Shown: piece by piece, positions 1 through 8,811 of the stretch | How the letters are laid out: each line of letters opens with the position of its first letter | Numbering within the stretch: position 1 is the first letter of the stretch | NCBI RefSeq assembly: GCF_000577815.1 | Contig: NZ_CBYM010000007.1 | Coordinates: 1 to 64,000, forward strand | From: Clostridium saudiense | GTDB lineage: Bacteria > Bacillota > Clostridia > Clostridiales > Clostridiaceae | DNA: 64,000 nucleotides | Reading direction: 5' to 3' | Translations under genes and position numbers: made by a program | Notes under the pieces: generated by a model | Seen by the model: the letters and a program-made list of their open reading frames with translations, nothing else | Database searches by the model: none | Told to the model about the DNA's origin: nothing

Positions 1-174
1 GCTTAACAGATTCTATTTTTTTATTTCCATCAGTAAATTAATATATTATACAATTATAGCATATTATTCTATAATTTCCCATTATTTAAGTGTTAATTAT
101 TTATAAACACTGTTATTAACTCTATTTAATAGGCAATAATTAATAATAACTATATTTTTTATTGGAGAAATTTA

Positions 175-1038
175 ATGAAAAAACGTAAACTATTTATTTT
201 AAATTTAATTCTAGTTTTTATTATTTGTTCTCTTAATTATTTTCAACTATACTCAAACTCATCCTTAAATAATGAAATGATTATTCATTATATAGATGTT
301 GGCCAAGGTGATTGTATATTAATTCAAGTTAACGAAAAAAATTTATTAATTGACTCTGGTTCATCTAGCAACCGAAATGAATTATTGAATTATTTAACTA
401 AATTAAAGATAAAAAAATTTGATTACATTATTGCCACACATCCTCATGAAGATCATATAGGTAATATGGATACAATTATAAAAAGATTCGATGTTGATAA
501 ATTTTATTCTCCTAAAGTAACTCATCCCTCTATCTGCTTCGAAAATATGGTAAATGCATTAATAGATAAATCTCTAAAAATTAATATTTTAGCAAAAGAT
601 GCAAGTAAGATAAACCTTGGTGAAAATACTAACGTAGAGATATTTTCACCATTGAAAAATATGATTAGTGATAATTATAATGATTATTCTTCAGTTATTA
701 AATTAACGTTTCACAATAATTCTTTCTTATTTACAGGAGATGCTGAAGTTTACACTGAAAATCAACTTCTCTCTGATAATATAGATTTAAAATCTGATAT
801 AATTAAAATAGGTCATCATGGTTCTAAAACTTCTACCTCTTATAATTTTTTACATGAAGTTAATCCATCCTTTGCAATAATTTCTGTAGGTGAAAATAAT
901 ACATATGACCACCCTAGCATGGATACCCTATTAAATCTTGAACTAATGAATATACAAACTTATAGAACAGATTTAAATGGTACAATAATAGTTACTTCAA
1001 ATGGTAATACTATATCTATAGACTCATTAAAAGACTAA
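175..1038 (+). CDS. Membrane-anchored or secreted MBL-fold hydrolase (ComEC C-terminal-like)
   Basis: A 287-residue protein with a basic N-terminus and one hydrophobic segment (about residues 7-25) that could be a signal peptide or anchor. The rest is a metallo-beta-lactamase fold like the C-terminal domain of ComEC/Rec2. Visible motifs are DVGQGD (41-46), the metal-binding HPHEDH (89-94), TGDAE (187-191) and GHHGS (213-217). The ComEC channel domain is absent, so this is a stand-alone extracytoplasmic hydrolase, perhaps acting on a nucleic acid or phosphodiester. The substrate is unknown. A GGAGAAA-like ribosome site precedes the ATG. It is monocistronic and convergent with the next gene. 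Confidence 0.85.
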   Translation: MKKRKLFILNLILVFIICSLNYFQLYSNSSLNNEMIIHYIDVGQGDCILIQVNEKNLLIDSGSSSNRNELLNYLTKLKIKKFDYIIATHPHEDHIGNMDTIIKRFDVDKFYSPKVTHPSICFENMVNALIDKSLKINILAKDASKINLGENTNVEIFSPLKNMISDNYNDYSSVIKLTFHNNSFLFTGDAEVYTENQLLSDNIDLKSDIIKIGHHGSKTSTSYNFLHEVNPSFAIISVGENNTYDHPSMDTLLNLELMNIQTYRTDLNGTIIVTSNGNTISIDSLKD

Positions 1039-1049
1039 TTTCTCCTATA

Positions 1050-1089
1050 AATGATAGATGCTCCTAATTTCTTAGGAGCATCTATCATT
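1050..1089. terminator. Long perfect hairpin between convergent genes
   Basis: An 18-bp perfect stem (1050-1067 with 1072-1089) and a 4-nt loop separate two convergent genes. It lacks a clean T-tract on either side, so bidirectional termination is likely but not certain. Confidence 0.65.
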
Positions 1090-1135
1090 TAAGGATTATT
1101 TCCTTAAATCAATAATATAAAATTATCTTCTTAAT

Positions 1136-1990
1136 TTATAATATATTTTCTTCTGGAGAACTTTCTTCTTTCTCTTCTATATTGTCATCAATATCTTGAT
1201 TTTCAATTACTTTTTCTACAGTTTTATCATCTTTTAATTCAAATATTTCTTCATCACTATGTTCTTCATTATATATATCATTTTCATCTAATTTTATATC
1301 AACATTTTCCTCTTTTATATTAATATTTTCTTCATCTTCACTTTCAACATTAATATATTTTTTCCAATTAACAAATATTTTATATAAATTAACTACATCT
1401 TGTTCATTATACTGTAATATAGTTTCAATTTTTTCTTTAGGCATTCTTTCAATATATTCTTTATCTTTAAGAACCTTATGAAAAGTTTTAGCTAAATTTG
1501 ACCCGCTTATTACATCGCCTTCTCTATAAATTTCAAATATTTTTTCTAATTTTTTTAATCCAATTGATGTGTTCATATCTTTTTCGTATTCTTTTTGAAT
1601 ATCAACTGATTTAAATTCCTTGTCAAAATCAAAATAAATATTATATTTATTAAATAAGTATTTTATTACTGTAAAATCATTATTTCCAGAAAATGTAACT
1701 ATAGTTTTTTTACCTGCTTTTTTCATACGTATAAAATATCTCTTTGCAAGCAATAAAATTTCTACAACTTCATTTTTATTTTCAATCATATATTGAGTTA
1801 CATAAATTTTATTATCTGCTTTATTGTATACACATGCTCCAAAGACTCCTATACATTTTGGTTTTTTATATACGTAATGTTCTAAATCAAAATAAATACT
1901 TTCTTCTGGCTTACAACTTCCCTCCTTACATTCCAACATTCTTTCAAGTCTATATTCTTCTACATCCACAATATTCTCTCGAATAATCAC
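1136..1990 (-). CDS. RNase H-like (YprB-type) DEDD nuclease-fold protein with acidic tail
   Basis: A 284-residue protein with a GTG start. Residues about 30-210 match the YprB-type ribonuclease H-like fold. FDLEHY (34-39) supplies the first D/E pair, FSGNNDF (100-106) the second acidic site, and YNEQDVVNL (194-202) the last Asp. The set is consistent with a DEDD 3'-5' exonuclease or nuclease core, but activity is inferred. The last 70 residues are low-complexity and rich in Glu/Asp, probably disordered. The gene stands alone between the MBL gene (convergent) and the feo operon (divergent). Confidence 0.7.
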   Translation of the reverse strand: MIIRENIVDVEEYRLERMLECKEGSCKPEESIYFDLEHYVYKKPKCIGVFGACVYNKADNKIYVTQYMIENKNEVVEILLLAKRYFIRMKKAGKKTIVTFSGNNDFTVIKYLFNKYNIYFDFDKEFKSVDIQKEYEKDMNTSIGLKKLEKIFEIYREGDVISGSNLAKTFHKVLKDKEYIERMPKEKIETILQYNEQDVVNLYKIFVNWKKYINVESEDEENINIKEENVDIKLDENDIYNEEHSDEEIFELKDDKTVEKVIENQDIDDNIEEKEESSPEENIL

Positions 1991-2151
1991 ACAATATCAC
2001 TCTTTCCTCGATAAATTTTATCTCCTGTATTAATTTTTTTACTATTGCTTATATCTTTTTATTATATCATGTTATTACTGTAGTGAATACTATTTGAGCT
2101 TCATACTTTTTTCAAAATTTACTGGAAATTATTTTTATCATCCCCTTATGC

Positions 2152-2180
2152 TTGACCCACTATACATTTTTTGTTATTAT
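2152..2180 (+). promoter_or_regulatory. feo operon promoter
   Basis: TTGACC and TATTAT are spaced by 17 bp, a good sigma-A promoter. The predicted start at about 2187 lies 41 nt before the feoA ATG and excludes any upstream in-frame ATG. Confidence 0.75.
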
Positions 2181-2196
2181 AAATGTATAAAAAATG

Positions 2197-2211
2197 TGAG
2201 AATGATTTTCA
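2197..2211 (+). promoter_or_regulatory. Fur box
   Basis: TGAGAATGATTTTCA matches the 7-1-7 Fur inverted repeat TGATAATNATTATCA at 12 of 14 specified positions. It sits just after the predicted transcription start of feoA, where iron-loaded Fur would block transcription. Confidence 0.8.
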
Positions 2212-2227
2212 ATTTGAGGTGAATTTT

Positions 2228-2449
2228 ATGTGCATTTGTGATTTAAAACTTGGAGAAAAAGCAACAATCCATGCTATAAGTGGAAATGATAAACTTTCTA
2301 AGAGGCTTTCAGCTTTAGGATTAATTCAAGGAACAGAAATTGAATTAAAAAGAGTTGCTCCATTAGGCGATCCACTAATTGTAAATTTGAGAGGATTTGA
2401 TTTAGCAATCCGTAAAAAAGATGCTAAAAATATATTATTAACAGCTTAA
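2228..2449 (+). CDS. feoA: Ferrous iron transport protein A
   Basis: A 73-residue SH3-like FeoA domain protein, usual size for the family. It supports FeoB-dependent Fe(II) uptake at the cytoplasmic face of the membrane. The KRLSALGLIQGTEIEL segment and the closing basic stretch (FDLAIRKKDAKNI) are typical. An ATG 45 nt upstream is in frame, but it would precede the predicted transcription start. The chosen ATG has GAGGTG 6 nt before it. The feoB start follows 20 nt after the stop, so the two genes are cotranscribed. A Fur box in the leader indicates iron repression. Confidence 0.92.
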   Translation: MCICDLKLGEKATIHAISGNDKLSKRLSALGLIQGTEIELKRVAPLGDPLIVNLRGFDLAIRKKDAKNILLTA

Positions 2450-2469
2450 GTATAAAGGGAGATGACAAA

Positions 2470-4227
2470 ATGAAGAATATAGCTTTACTTGGTAATCCTA
2501 ATGTAGGCAAAACTACGTTATTCAATAGTTTAACTGGTTCTAATCAAAGAGTTGGAAACTGGGCTGGTGTTACTGTTGATAAAAAAGAAGGATTCTTTGG
2601 AGATTTTGCTATAGTAGACTTACCTGGTATATATGCTATGGATACCTACTCTAATGAAGAAAAAATATCAAAAGAATTTCTAGAAAATGAAAAAGTTGAC
2701 TTAATTTTAAACATTATTGATGCTTCTAACATTGATAGAAATTTATATTTAACTATGCAGTTAAAACAATTTAAAAAACCTATTGTTTTAGCAGTTAACA
2801 TGATTGACGTAGCAGAGAAAAAAGGTATAAACATAGATTATAAAAAACTTGGAGAATTATTAAATGTTATTGTAGTTCCTATTCAAGCTTCAAAAGAAAT
2901 GGGAATAGATGATATTAAGACAGCTCTAAGTACTATTGATTACAAAAAAATTGATACTCTTAACTATTCTTTTTCAGATGAAAAAGAAACTTATGATTAC
3001 ATAGAAAGCATATTAAGTAAATGCACAAAAAAATCTAATACTTCTAAGAAGCCTATTAAAGAAAAGTTAGATAATATTATGTTAAATCCATGGCTTGCTT
3101 ATCCTATATTCTTTGCAATAATGGCATTAACATTTCAAGTTACATTTGCTTGGATTGGACAACCTCTTTCAGATTTACTTGATTCATTATTAAATGATTC
3201 ATTAGTTCCAATAATAGAAGGCTTAATTAATACTACTTCCCCTTGGTTTCAATCACTTATCATTGATGGTATAATTGGTGGAGTTGGTGGAATATTAGTT
3301 CTTTTACCTATTATTTTATCTTTATTTGCATGTATAACAGTATTAGAAGATAGTGGATATATGGCAAGAGTTGCATTTATAATGGATAAGATTATGAGAA
3401 AAATGGGGTTATCAGGCAAAGCATTTATCCCTATGATTGTTGGCTTTGGATGTTCTGTTCCTGCAATTATGACAGCAAGAACATTGGAAAGCGAAAAAGA
3501 TAGAAAATTAACAGCATTATTAATACCACTTATGAGCTGTAATGCAAGATTACCTGTTTATAGTATATTTGCAGCCGTATTTTTCCCTAAATACGTTGGA
3601 TTAGTAGTTGCTTCACTATACTTCTTAGGTATTGTTTTAGCATTCATACTTGGTGTTATTTTTAAACATACAATATTTAAAAATGAAGAAGAACCTCTAC
3701 TTATTGAATTGCCAGAATATAAATTACCATCACTAAGGAATTTACTTAATCAACTTTATGAAAAGAGTAAAAGCTTTATAATAAAAGCTGGTACATTAAT
3801 ATTTGCAATGAGCATAGTTTTATGGTTCTTATCAAACTTTAATTTTACTGGAATGACAGATGTTAATAATAGCATATTGTCTTCAATTGGAGGATTTATT
3901 GCTCCAATATTTAAACCACTTGGCTTTGGTAACTGGCAAGCATCAGTGTCACTATTAACAGGTTTAATTGCTAAAGAGACAGTTGTTTCTTCTATGGGTG
4001 TAATATTTGGAGGAAATCTTCAAACACTTCTTCCTCTTCATTTTACAGCACTTTCAGCTTTATCATTTATGGTATTTGTATTACTTTACACACCATGTAT
4101 AACAGTTGTTGGTACTATGAAAAAGGAATTTGGCACTAAGATGACATTATTCTCTGTAGCTTATCAATTAATTTTGGCTTGGATAGTTTCATTCTTAGTA
4201 TTTAATATCGGTTCATTATTTTTTTAA
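2470..4227 (+). CDS. feoB: Ferrous iron transporter FeoB
   Basis: A 585-residue Fe(II) permease. The N-terminal G domain has GNPNVGKT (8-15), DLPG (50-53) and NMID (110-113). A helical spacer follows, then a multi-spanning membrane domain from about residue 205 that contains the two Gate-like repeats (for example VGFGCSVPA and GLIAKETVVSSMG). The length is at the compact end of the family, with no long C-terminal extension. It imports ferrous iron, important in anaerobes where Fe(II) dominates. The ribosome site is AGGGAGATG before the ATG. It is the second gene of the Fur-controlled operon. Confidence 0.96.
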   Translation: MKNIALLGNPNVGKTTLFNSLTGSNQRVGNWAGVTVDKKEGFFGDFAIVDLPGIYAMDTYSNEEKISKEFLENEKVDLILNIIDASNIDRNLYLTMQLKQFKKPIVLAVNMIDVAEKKGINIDYKKLGELLNVIVVPIQASKEMGIDDIKTALSTIDYKKIDTLNYSFSDEKETYDYIESILSKCTKKSNTSKKPIKEKLDNIMLNPWLAYPIFFAIMALTFQVTFAWIGQPLSDLLDSLLNDSLVPIIEGLINTTSPWFQSLIIDGIIGGVGGILVLLPIILSLFACITVLEDSGYMARVAFIMDKIMRKMGLSGKAFIPMIVGFGCSVPAIMTARTLESEKDRKLTALLIPLMSCNARLPVYSIFAAVFFPKYVGLVVASLYFLGIVLAFILGVIFKHTIFKNEEEPLLIELPEYKLPSLRNLLNQLYEKSKSFIIKAGTLIFAMSIVLWFLSNFNFTGMTDVNNSILSSIGGFIAPIFKPLGFGNWQASVSLLTGLIAKETVVSSMGVIFGGNLQTLLPLHFTALSALSFMVFVLLYTPCITVVGTMKKEFGTKMTLFSVAYQLILAWIVSFLVFNIGSLFF

Positions 4228-4255
4228 ACTGATTCTATAAAGAAGGTGAATTTAT

Positions 4256-4387
4256 TTGGAAATAATAATAACTGCAATTTTAGTTATTGCTTCTGGATAT
4301 ATAATTTTTAAAAATATAAAAAAATCATCTAAAGGTAATTGTAACTGCGGAAGCTGTTCATCAAATTGCTCTAGTTGTAAAAAGTAA
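4256..4387 (+). CDS. FeoB-associated Cys-rich membrane peptide
   Basis: A 43-residue gene begins at TTG 28 nt after feoB, with AAGGTGA 6 nt upstream. The peptide has one N-terminal membrane helix (ITAILVIASGYIIF), a short basic linker, and a Cys-rich tail CNCGSCSSNCSSC with five cysteines. This is the architecture of the FeoB-associated Cys-rich family, which often ends clostridial feo operons and may bind metal or Fe-S at the inner face of FeoB. The function is inferred from location and composition. A strong terminator directly follows. Confidence 0.8.
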   Translation: MEIIITAILVIASGYIIFKNIKKSSKGNCNCGSCSSNCSSCKK

Positions 4388-4422
4388 GAGTAGCGAGAAT
4401 TCTCGCTACTCTTCTTTTTTTG
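4386..4422 (+). terminator. feo operon terminator
   Basis: A 14-bp palindromic stem centred on GAATTC, followed by C and eight T residues. It overlaps the feoB-associated stop codon, and also the 3' end of the converging AI-2E gene. Confidence 0.9.
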
Positions 4423-5581
4423 TATTTTTACATTTCTCTTTTTTAACATTCATCTTTTTATGATCATAATCAGTTAATTCATCTATAATATCTTTATTTT
4501 TGTCTAAAAGTTTTCCATAATATATTTTTATTGTTGCAGCTGTAGGTGATGCTAAAAGCATTCCTAATGGCCCAAAGAATCCTCAACCTATAACTACTGA
4601 ATATATAATCCAAAAAGGTCTAACCCCAACCTTATCTCCTATAAGTTTAGGATCTAAATACCAACCATCAAACATTTGCAATCCAAATAAAGTCAAAAAA
4701 ACAATTATCCCTTTAGCTGGTGATACAAATACATTTATTAAAAACCCTATAATTTCTCCTACAAATGGTCCAAAATAAGGAATCATATTTGTTATCCCCA
4801 CTAATATTGCTAATAAAATAGCATACTCAGATTTCACTATATTTAATAACACAAATGCCATAATTCCAATTATTAATGAATCAATTGCTTTTATTCCTAT
4901 GTATGTACCTATCATTGAATTATACGTTTTAATGAACTCAACTATCTTTTCACTTTTTTCTTTTTTTATTACTAAATATAAAACTCTTTTACACTCAAAT
5001 AATAATCGTTCTTTATCTATCAATATGTAAATTGCTACTAACAATCCAATAATAAATTTAACAATCACCGATGAAAATGTTACCATTTTCAATAATGATC
5101 CTTCAATAGCAGTCATTACAAGATTTCCTGCTTTATCAATATACATATCTATATTCACTTTTATACCAGCTGTATTTATAAACTTACTTACATCATCCTT
5201 TTCAAGTATATTATTAATAAAATCTTCTATTGATGATATATAACTAGGCACATTACTACCTATTTCTTTTATATTTTCTATTAAACCTGGTATACCATAT
5301 ACAGCCAATAAAATTATTGAACCCAATAATATTGCATACGTTAAAGTTATAGAAATGTTTCTACTTAATTTTACTCTTTTCTCGAAAAAACTGACTATTG
5401 GACTTAATATATAAGCAATAATTATCCCATAAACAAATACCATTGAAAGTGAAATAAATTTCCTTATAATATCAATAAGCATACCTATATTATCAATTAA
5501 CTTAAATGCAAAAATTCCAACTATAATAGTAATTAATACAGCTATTATTAAACTCTTATATTTATTATTTTTAAAAATCAA
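4406..5581 (-). pseudogene. AI-2E family transporter, disrupted by an in-frame TGA
   Basis: The reading frame opens at TTG (5581, with a GGAGGAG site) and gives 332 residues of a polytopic AI-2E/PerM family permease, ending ...IIYSVVIG. A TGA at 4585-4583 then interrupts it. In the same frame the sequence continues for 58 codons with the expected family ending (GFFGPLGMLLASPTAA, then a basic tail) to a TAG at 4406. The restored product would be about 391 residues, normal for the family. One base (GGA to TGA, in a Gly-Gly run) explains the break. The truncated protein lacks the last helix, so it is probably inactive. Read-through or a sequencing error remains possible. Confidence 0.85.
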
Positions 5582-5661
5582 TTACTTTCTCTCCTCCTTT
5601 TTCCTTTAATAATATTATTATGTTAATTATATCAAATATACCATTATTTAAATATTGATAT

Positions 5662-5700
5662 TTATAAAAAAAGAACCTTTATTCATCATTTAGGTTCTTT
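5662..5700 (-). terminator. Terminator of the ArgRS-like gene
   Basis: A 9-bp stem (AAAGAACCT with AGGTTCTTT) followed on the minus strand by seven T residues. Confidence 0.85.
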
Positions 5701-5715
5701 CTCAAATTTAAAACA

Positions 5716-7152
5716 CTAATCAATATATATTCCTAGTAATCTTAATGCATTTTTTATTACTATATTCGTAGCTTTAATTAATTGTAATTTAGGTTTAATA
5801 AGTTTCTCATTCTCCAAGTCAAATATAGAATTTGAAATTTCATTAACTGAATCTGTTATCTTAATTATATATCTACTTATTATTGCTGGTTCTAATTCAT
5901 CAGTAGCTGTTTGTATAAAATATTCATATACATCTAACAACTTTACTAATTCTAATCCTTCTTTAAAATTCAATTTGCTATAATTACAGTTACAATTTAA
6001 ATTCTCAAACTTTAACAACATACTTTTTAATTTAATATATGAATATATAATATATGCACCCGTTTTATATTCAGTTGAAAATATTTTATTAAAATCTATT
6101 ATTTTATTTCCTATTCTATAATCACTTAAATAAGTAAATACTAGTGCACTTTGTAATATAGCTTTTAATAATCCTTTATCTTTTTTTAATTCTATATGAT
6201 TTTCCATTATTTCGTTACAACTATTACTTAGTAACTCATTAAAATTTAAATATTTTTCATTCTTAATAAATGTATCACTTTTAGCAAATTTAACAAGCCC
6301 AAGTTTTACATGTTCACATTGTTTAGCCCACTCATAATCTAATAATTCTAACACTTTAAATTTCTGATTTACATTCACTTTTTCCGAATTACTGGATATA
6401 TATAAATATTTATAAAAGTTATATTTACTATTTATGTGCAATAAATCTGCTATCTTTAATACTTTTTTATCTATTTTATATTCATTACTCACTATATATG
6501 GAGGCATATTATAATTTTCAAGATTTACTACATAAGTTTCATTAAATTTTATTAATAAATTCTTTTTTCTTAATTTCGATATTAACTCATTATAATATAA
6601 ATCCACTTCATAATTGAAAAAAGTATTTTCATAATCAAACTGAGTTAAAATTAATTTATCAACTTCACTCCAGATTTTACTTATATTATTAATATCTATT
6701 ACCTTAAAACCTCTATTTCTAAATAAATTGCATAATGAATTGCCAACTACAATAGTAAAAGGATTACTTATATCAAAACATCCTGATTTTTTACAAAATA
6801 AGTGTTCAATACAAATAATTTTCCCTTCTCCCATACAACTGTATCCAAACGCTTCTCCTTGCTGTATAACACGCTCTAATGTATTCCTAATATAAATCCC
6901 TTTATTAAGAAAAAAATTCAGGTATGGTCCTAAATTCTCTATTTTTTCAAAGATATCATCTTTTATTTGTTTTTTTAATTCTTTAGCAATTAAGTTAGGA
7001 GGTTTTTTTAATATTTTACTTAAGTGAAAGCACGGCAATGAATAGTCTCCATTTTCATATTTTACTGGAACCTCCAACATACTTTCTATTTCTTCAATAG
7101 ATAAATTAATATACTCATTTATTTTTTTTGCTATATATATCTTATAATCCAT
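5716..7152 (-). CDS. nrtL: ArgRS-related protein lacking catalytic motifs (NrtL-like)
   Basis: A 478-residue protein that aligns by eye with arginyl-tRNA synthetase from end to end. It has an N-terminal additional domain (about 1-90), a catalytic-core remnant, KVLELLDYEWAKQCEHV (ArgRS has a similar block), and a DALR-type anticodon domain ending ALRLLGIYID. The HIGH motif region reads SNPFTIVVGNSL (129-140), with no His-x-Gly-His, and the KMSK-equivalent region reads KSDTFIKNEK. Aminoacylation is therefore unlikely, while tRNA or anticodon binding may persist. From memory, databases call such proteins ArgS-related anticodon-binding protein NrtL. The start was chosen at the ATG with GGGAGAAG 6 nt upstream, 21 nt inside the longest frame. 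Divergent from the Ppx-like gene. Confidence 0.8.
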   Translation of the reverse strand: MDYKIYIAKKINEYINLSIEEIESMLEVPVKYENGDYSLPCFHLSKILKKPPNLIAKELKKQIKDDIFEKIENLGPYLNFFLNKGIYIRNTLERVIQQGEAFGYSCMGEGKIICIEHLFCKKSGCFDISNPFTIVVGNSLCNLFRNRGFKVIDINNISKIWSEVDKLILTQFDYENTFFNYEVDLYYNELISKLRKKNLLIKFNETYVVNLENYNMPPYIVSNEYKIDKKVLKIADLLHINSKYNFYKYLYISSNSEKVNVNQKFKVLELLDYEWAKQCEHVKLGLVKFAKSDTFIKNEKYLNFNELLSNSCNEIMENHIELKKDKGLLKAILQSALVFTYLSDYRIGNKIIDFNKIFSTEYKTGAYIIYSYIKLKSMLLKFENLNCNCNYSKLNFKEGLELVKLLDVYEYFIQTATDELEPAIISRYIIKITDSVNEISNSIFDLENEKLIKPKLQLIKATNIVIKNALRLLGIYID

Positions 7153-7278
7153 ATTATCTTCTCCCATGTACATAATATTTTAGGTATTAAAAATATTTTT
7201 TGTCAACTCCCCTTTATTTTTATATAGTTTTTATATAAGATAGAATTATATAAAGTATTTTGATAGGAATGATTAAAT

Positions 7279-8796
7279 ATGATTAGAGTAGGTGTAATAC
7301 ACATAGGTTCTAGTAAAATTAGATTGATATTAGCTGAAGTAGAAGAAATGGGCTATTTTAAAGTTATTGATGAATTGAAAACTCCATTTAAAATCTGTTA
7401 TGAATTATCAAAGGAATGTATTTTATGCTCAGAAAAGTTAAATTATATATTATCTACAATAAAAACATATAAATCTCTTTGCGAAGCTTCTGGCGCAAAA
7501 GAAATTTTTGCAATAACAACTAGCTTCTTTCATGATTTAAAAGATAGTGAATCTATTGTTTCTATGATTAAACTAAATCTTAACTTAGATTTAAAAATAC
7601 TATCACAAGAAGAAGAAATTAAATTCACTGTGTTAGCAGTAAATAGAAGCATGAAATTAAACAATTCACTTATTGTAGAAATAACTGGCACATCAACTAA
7701 TTTAATTGATATCAAAGATGGTAAAATAAATAACTTTACTATTCTTCCTTTTGGTGGAATAAATTTAGCATATACTTTTAATATTAATGATAGAATTTTA
7801 AATACTAATTTAGATGTTTCATCTTCATATGTAAAAGATAAATTAGATGATATCTCTTGGCTAAATGATAATTATGAATCAATAATATTCCTAGGTGATT
7901 TAGCTAAAACCATAGTTAAAATGGATAAATTTAAAACTCATTATCCTTTAGAAATAATCAATAATTACGAAATTACTCCTGTAGGAATACATGAAATTTA
8001 TAATACAATAAAATGCAAAGACTTAAAATTACGTAGAAAAATAGATGGAATTGATCTAGATATGGTTGATAGCATGTTTAGCTCTTTACTAATCCTAAAT
8101 GAATTAGTAAAAAAGGTTTCACCTGAAGTTATTAGAATTTGTAATAATACTATAAGAGAAGGTATTCTTTATGATTATCTTTATAAAAATTATAATGTTA
8201 TGGATGATATTTTAGATTATAGTATATATGGTATTTTAAATTCTCTAAATGCTAATATTCCTCATGCTGAACAAGTGTATTTTATATCTGCTCAATTGTT
8301 TGAAGAATTAAAACCTCTTCACAGATTAGATGATAAATATTTAAATATATTAAAAGCAGGTTCAATGCTTCATGATTGTGGTACTAGTATAAACTATCAA
8401 AATCATCATAAGCATTCATTTTATATAATTTTAAATTCCTTAATTAATGAGTTAACTCATAAAGAACATTTAATGAGTGCAGCCGTTGCAGCTTCGCATA
8501 GATTTAACGACTATCATTTACCTTTAGCTCAGTTTTCTTATTTAATTAACAAATTAGATATTGATATAATTAATAAATTAGGTGCTTTAGTTAAAATTGC
8601 TGAAGGTCTAGATAGAAGTTTAGTTGGTGTTGTTAAAAAGTTAAATGTTTATTATGATGATGAAAAAGTAATAATTACTGTATCATCGCCTTCTAACTTA
8701 GATGTTGAAATTCATCAAGCTTTGAGAGGAAAGAATTTCTTTAAAGAAATATATCATAGAGATTTATTTATAGAAAAAGAAAGGTGGCAAAATTAA
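7279..8796 (+). CDS. Ppx/GppA-family protein with C-terminal HD domain, degenerate active site
   Basis: A 505-residue protein with the layout of exopolyphosphatase/guanosine pentaphosphatase: an actin-like ATPase-fold region (1-about 310) and a C-terminal HD domain. The first phosphate motif is HIGSSKIRL (8-16) where the family has DxGS. The second is EITGTSTN (134-141) where DxGGGSxE is expected. QEEE (100-103) is kept. The HD part retains LHDCG (364-368) and HHKHS (376-380). Hydrolysis of polyphosphate or pppGpp by the N-terminal half is doubtful, but the HD half could be active. No ppk gene lies nearby. A terminator overlaps the stop. Confidence 0.8.
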   Translation: MIRVGVIHIGSSKIRLILAEVEEMGYFKVIDELKTPFKICYELSKECILCSEKLNYILSTIKTYKSLCEASGAKEIFAITTSFFHDLKDSESIVSMIKLNLNLDLKILSQEEEIKFTVLAVNRSMKLNNSLIVEITGTSTNLIDIKDGKINNFTILPFGGINLAYTFNINDRILNTNLDVSSSYVKDKLDDISWLNDNYESIIFLGDLAKTIVKMDKFKTHYPLEIINNYEITPVGIHEIYNTIKCKDLKLRRKIDGIDLDMVDSMFSSLLILNELVKKVSPEVIRICNNTIREGILYDYLYKNYNVMDDILDYSIYGILNSLNANIPHAEQVYFISAQLFEELKPLHRLDDKYLNILKAGSMLHDCGTSINYQNHHKHSFYIILNSLINELTHKEHLMSAAVAASHRFNDYHLPLAQFSYLINKLDIDIINKLGALVKIAEGLDRSLVGVVKKLNVYYDDEKVIITVSSPSNLDVEIHQALRGKNFFKEIYHRDLFIEKERWQN

Positions 8797-8810
8797 TTGC
8801 CACCTTTTTT
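8780..8810. terminator. Bidirectional terminator
   Basis: An 11-bp stem AAAGGTGGCAA with TTGCCACCTTT and a 6-nt loop, with T-runs on both strands. It overlaps the stop codon of the Ppx-like gene and lies just before the converging M50-like gene end. Confidence 0.9.
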
Positions 8811-8811
8811 A

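Noticed and set aside
4583-4585. Recoding of the AI-2E TGA as selenocysteine or Trp
   Set aside because: No SECIS-like hairpin was seen just after the codon, the family has Gly there, and other genes here use TGA as stop.
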